Assembly (NCBI GenBank): GCA_902478995.1
Contig: CABSNF010000049.1
Coordinates: 1 to 16,388 of the forward strand
Source: an uncultured Collinsella sp.
Lineage (GTDB): Bacteria > Actinomycetota > Coriobacteriia > Coriobacteriales > Coriobacteriaceae
DNA length: 16,388 bases
Direction: 5' to 3'
Below are positions 15,708 to 16,388 of the stretch, piece after piece. A program made the translations under genes and the position numbers. The notes below the pieces were generated by a model that was not told the origin of the DNA, did not search any database, and saw only the letters and a list, made by a program, of their open reading frames with translations. The stretch's first letter is position 1, and the number at the start of each line of letters is the position of its first letter.

Positions 15708-16229
15708 TTGGTTATCTTGGGCATCGACCCCGGTTTGGCTCATACGGGTTGGGGGATTATCGAGGAGCGGCGTGGTGAGGTTCGCTGCCGTGCCTACGGC
15801 TGCATCGAGACCAGTGCCGGAAGTCCGCTCGCGGTGCGCCTGTCGCATATCGCCCATGACCTTAAGGATGTCGTCGAGCGCTACCGCCCCAATACCGCTG
15901 CTATCGAAAGCATTTACTTTGGCGCCAACGTTCGCTCGGCCATCCCCACGGCACATGCCCGCGGGGCTGCACTCGTGGCACTTTCGGAATGTGCGCTCGA
16001 GATTGGCGAGTACACGCCCATGCAGATCAAACAGGCCGTGGTGGGCACCGGCGCCGCGGACAAGCGGCAGGTCGCCTACATGGTACGCACGCTCACGCAG
16101 CTCGACCACGACCCGCATCCCGACCATGCCGCCGATGCCCTGGCCTGTGCCATCTGCCACGTAAACCTCAGCCGCACCCGCGCCCTCACCGGTGGCGAGT
16201 TCTATCAACAGAGAGGAACCGGATACTGA
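15708..16229 (+). CDS. ruvC: Holliday junction endonuclease RuvC
   Basis: The 173-residue protein is the RuvC resolvase, which cuts Holliday junctions held by RuvAB during recombination and fork repair. The start is TTG 15708, giving (M)VILGIDPGLAHTGWG right after a strong ribosome site; an in-frame TTG at 15687 lies upstream of that site. Acidic and histidine residues of the RNase H-like active site are Asp7 (GIDPG), Glu67 (IESIYFG), His140 and Asp143 (HAADALACA). The third position, Asp in Escherichia coli, is His here, as reported for Thermus RuvC, so activity should be intact. Length is normal for the family. Its stop TGA overlaps the ruvA ATG by one base, showing translational coupling in a ruvCA(B) operon. 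Confidence 0.96.
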   Translation: MVILGIDPGLAHTGWGIIEERRGEVRCRAYGCIETSAGSPLAVRLSHIAHDLKDVVERYRPNTAAIESIYFGANVRSAIPTAHARGAALVALSECALEIGEYTPMQIKQAVVGTGAADKRQVAYMVRTLTQLDHDPHPDHAADALACAICHVNLSRTRALTGGEFYQQRGTGY

Positions 16230-16388
16230 TGATTTCCCAGCTCCATGGAACGCTTGTCGAGGCCACGATGAGCTCTGCCGTCGTCGATGTGTCGGGCGTT
16301 GGCTTTGAGCTCGGCATTTCGGGCAGCACTGCGGCCACGTTGCCGACGCCCGGCGGCGAGGTCCGCCTCTACACCTGTCTCTTATACA
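16229..16388 (+). CDS. ruvA: Holliday junction branch migration protein RuvA, 3' end missing
   Basis: Translation from ATG 16229 gives a protein starting MISQLHGTLVEA and continuing with VVDVSGVGFELGIS and GGEVRLYT. This is the N-terminal OB-fold of RuvA, the tetrameric protein that binds four-way junctions and recruits the RuvB motor. Only about 48 native codons are present because the window ends. The final bases from 16375 match a sequencing adapter, so the last encoded residues (CLLYT) are not real; relatives usually continue after LYT with an H-L type segment. GAGGA at 16213-16217 is the likely ribosome site, 11 nt upstream and inside ruvC. The overlap with ruvC supports one operon, in which ruvB would be expected next. 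Confidence 0.92.
   Translation, partial: MISQLHGTLVEATMSSAVVDVSGVGFELGISGSTAATLPTPGGEVRLYTCLLY
16375..16388. other. Tn5/Nextera mosaic-end adapter remnant at the contig edge
   Basis: The last 14 bases, CTGTCTCTTATACA, are identical to the first 14 of the 19-base transposase mosaic end used in tagmentation libraries. They interrupt ruvA exactly at the sequence end, where adapter read-through is expected. Bases from 16375 should be trimmed before annotation. Confidence 0.92.

Noticed and set aside
1..16388. CRISPR arrays, tRNA genes, insertion sequences or defence islands
   Set aside because: No spaced direct repeats, cloverleaf, transposase or restriction gene was seen. Gaps are all under 200 nt and genes are housekeeping-like apart from the NadE-like one.

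Overview
The window is about 16.4 kb of high-GC bacterial DNA with every gene on the + strand. Protein similarity and genome style (AddAB-type recombination nuclease, PHP-type DnaE, SWIM-SNF2 protein, class III superoxide reductase, G/C-ending codons, strong Shine-Dalgarno sites, a GTG/TTG start) point to an anaerobic gut actinobacterium of the class Coriobacteriia. Collinsella or a close relative is my best guess; this is recognition, not a search result. The last 14 bases match the Tn5/Nextera mosaic end, so the right edge is almost certainly a contig end carrying adapter.

Layout. (1) 2-1831: the 3' part of an addB-like nuclease gene, open at the left edge, followed 3 nt later by addA (1835-5467). 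Together they form the AddAB helicase-nuclease. (2) 5468-5642: an intergenic region with a long near-perfect hairpin (5480-5542) and a likely dnaE promoter. (3) dnaE (5643-9446), the replicative polymerase alpha subunit, and 28 nt further on a SWIM-zinc-finger SNF2 ATPase gene (9475-12939), probably in one transcript. (4) 13105-13467: a class III superoxide reductase lacking the rubredoxin-type iron site. (5) 13514-13545: a strong intrinsic terminator. (6) 13585-15570: a full-length homologue of glutamine-dependent NAD+ synthetase in which the catalytic residues of both domains appear to be replaced. (7) ruvC (15708-16229), overlapping by 1 nt the truncated ruvA (16229 to the end).

Functionally, most of the window is a replication and recombination neighbourhood. 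AddAB processes double-strand ends, DnaE synthesises DNA, the SNF2 protein may remodel protein-DNA complexes, and RuvC with RuvA resolves Holliday junctions. The superoxide reductase suits an obligate anaerobe detoxifying superoxide without releasing oxygen. The most unusual object is the NadE-like protein. It keeps family length and domain order over 661 codons without a stop, yet lacks the Glu-Lys-Cys glutaminase triad and the SGGxDS pyrophosphatase loop, so it looks like a maintained pseudoenzyme. Its gene also has a leader in which the terminator could compete with an alternative pairing.

No tRNA, rRNA, CRISPR array, insertion sequence or phage gene was seen. All gaps between genes are shorter than 200 nt.
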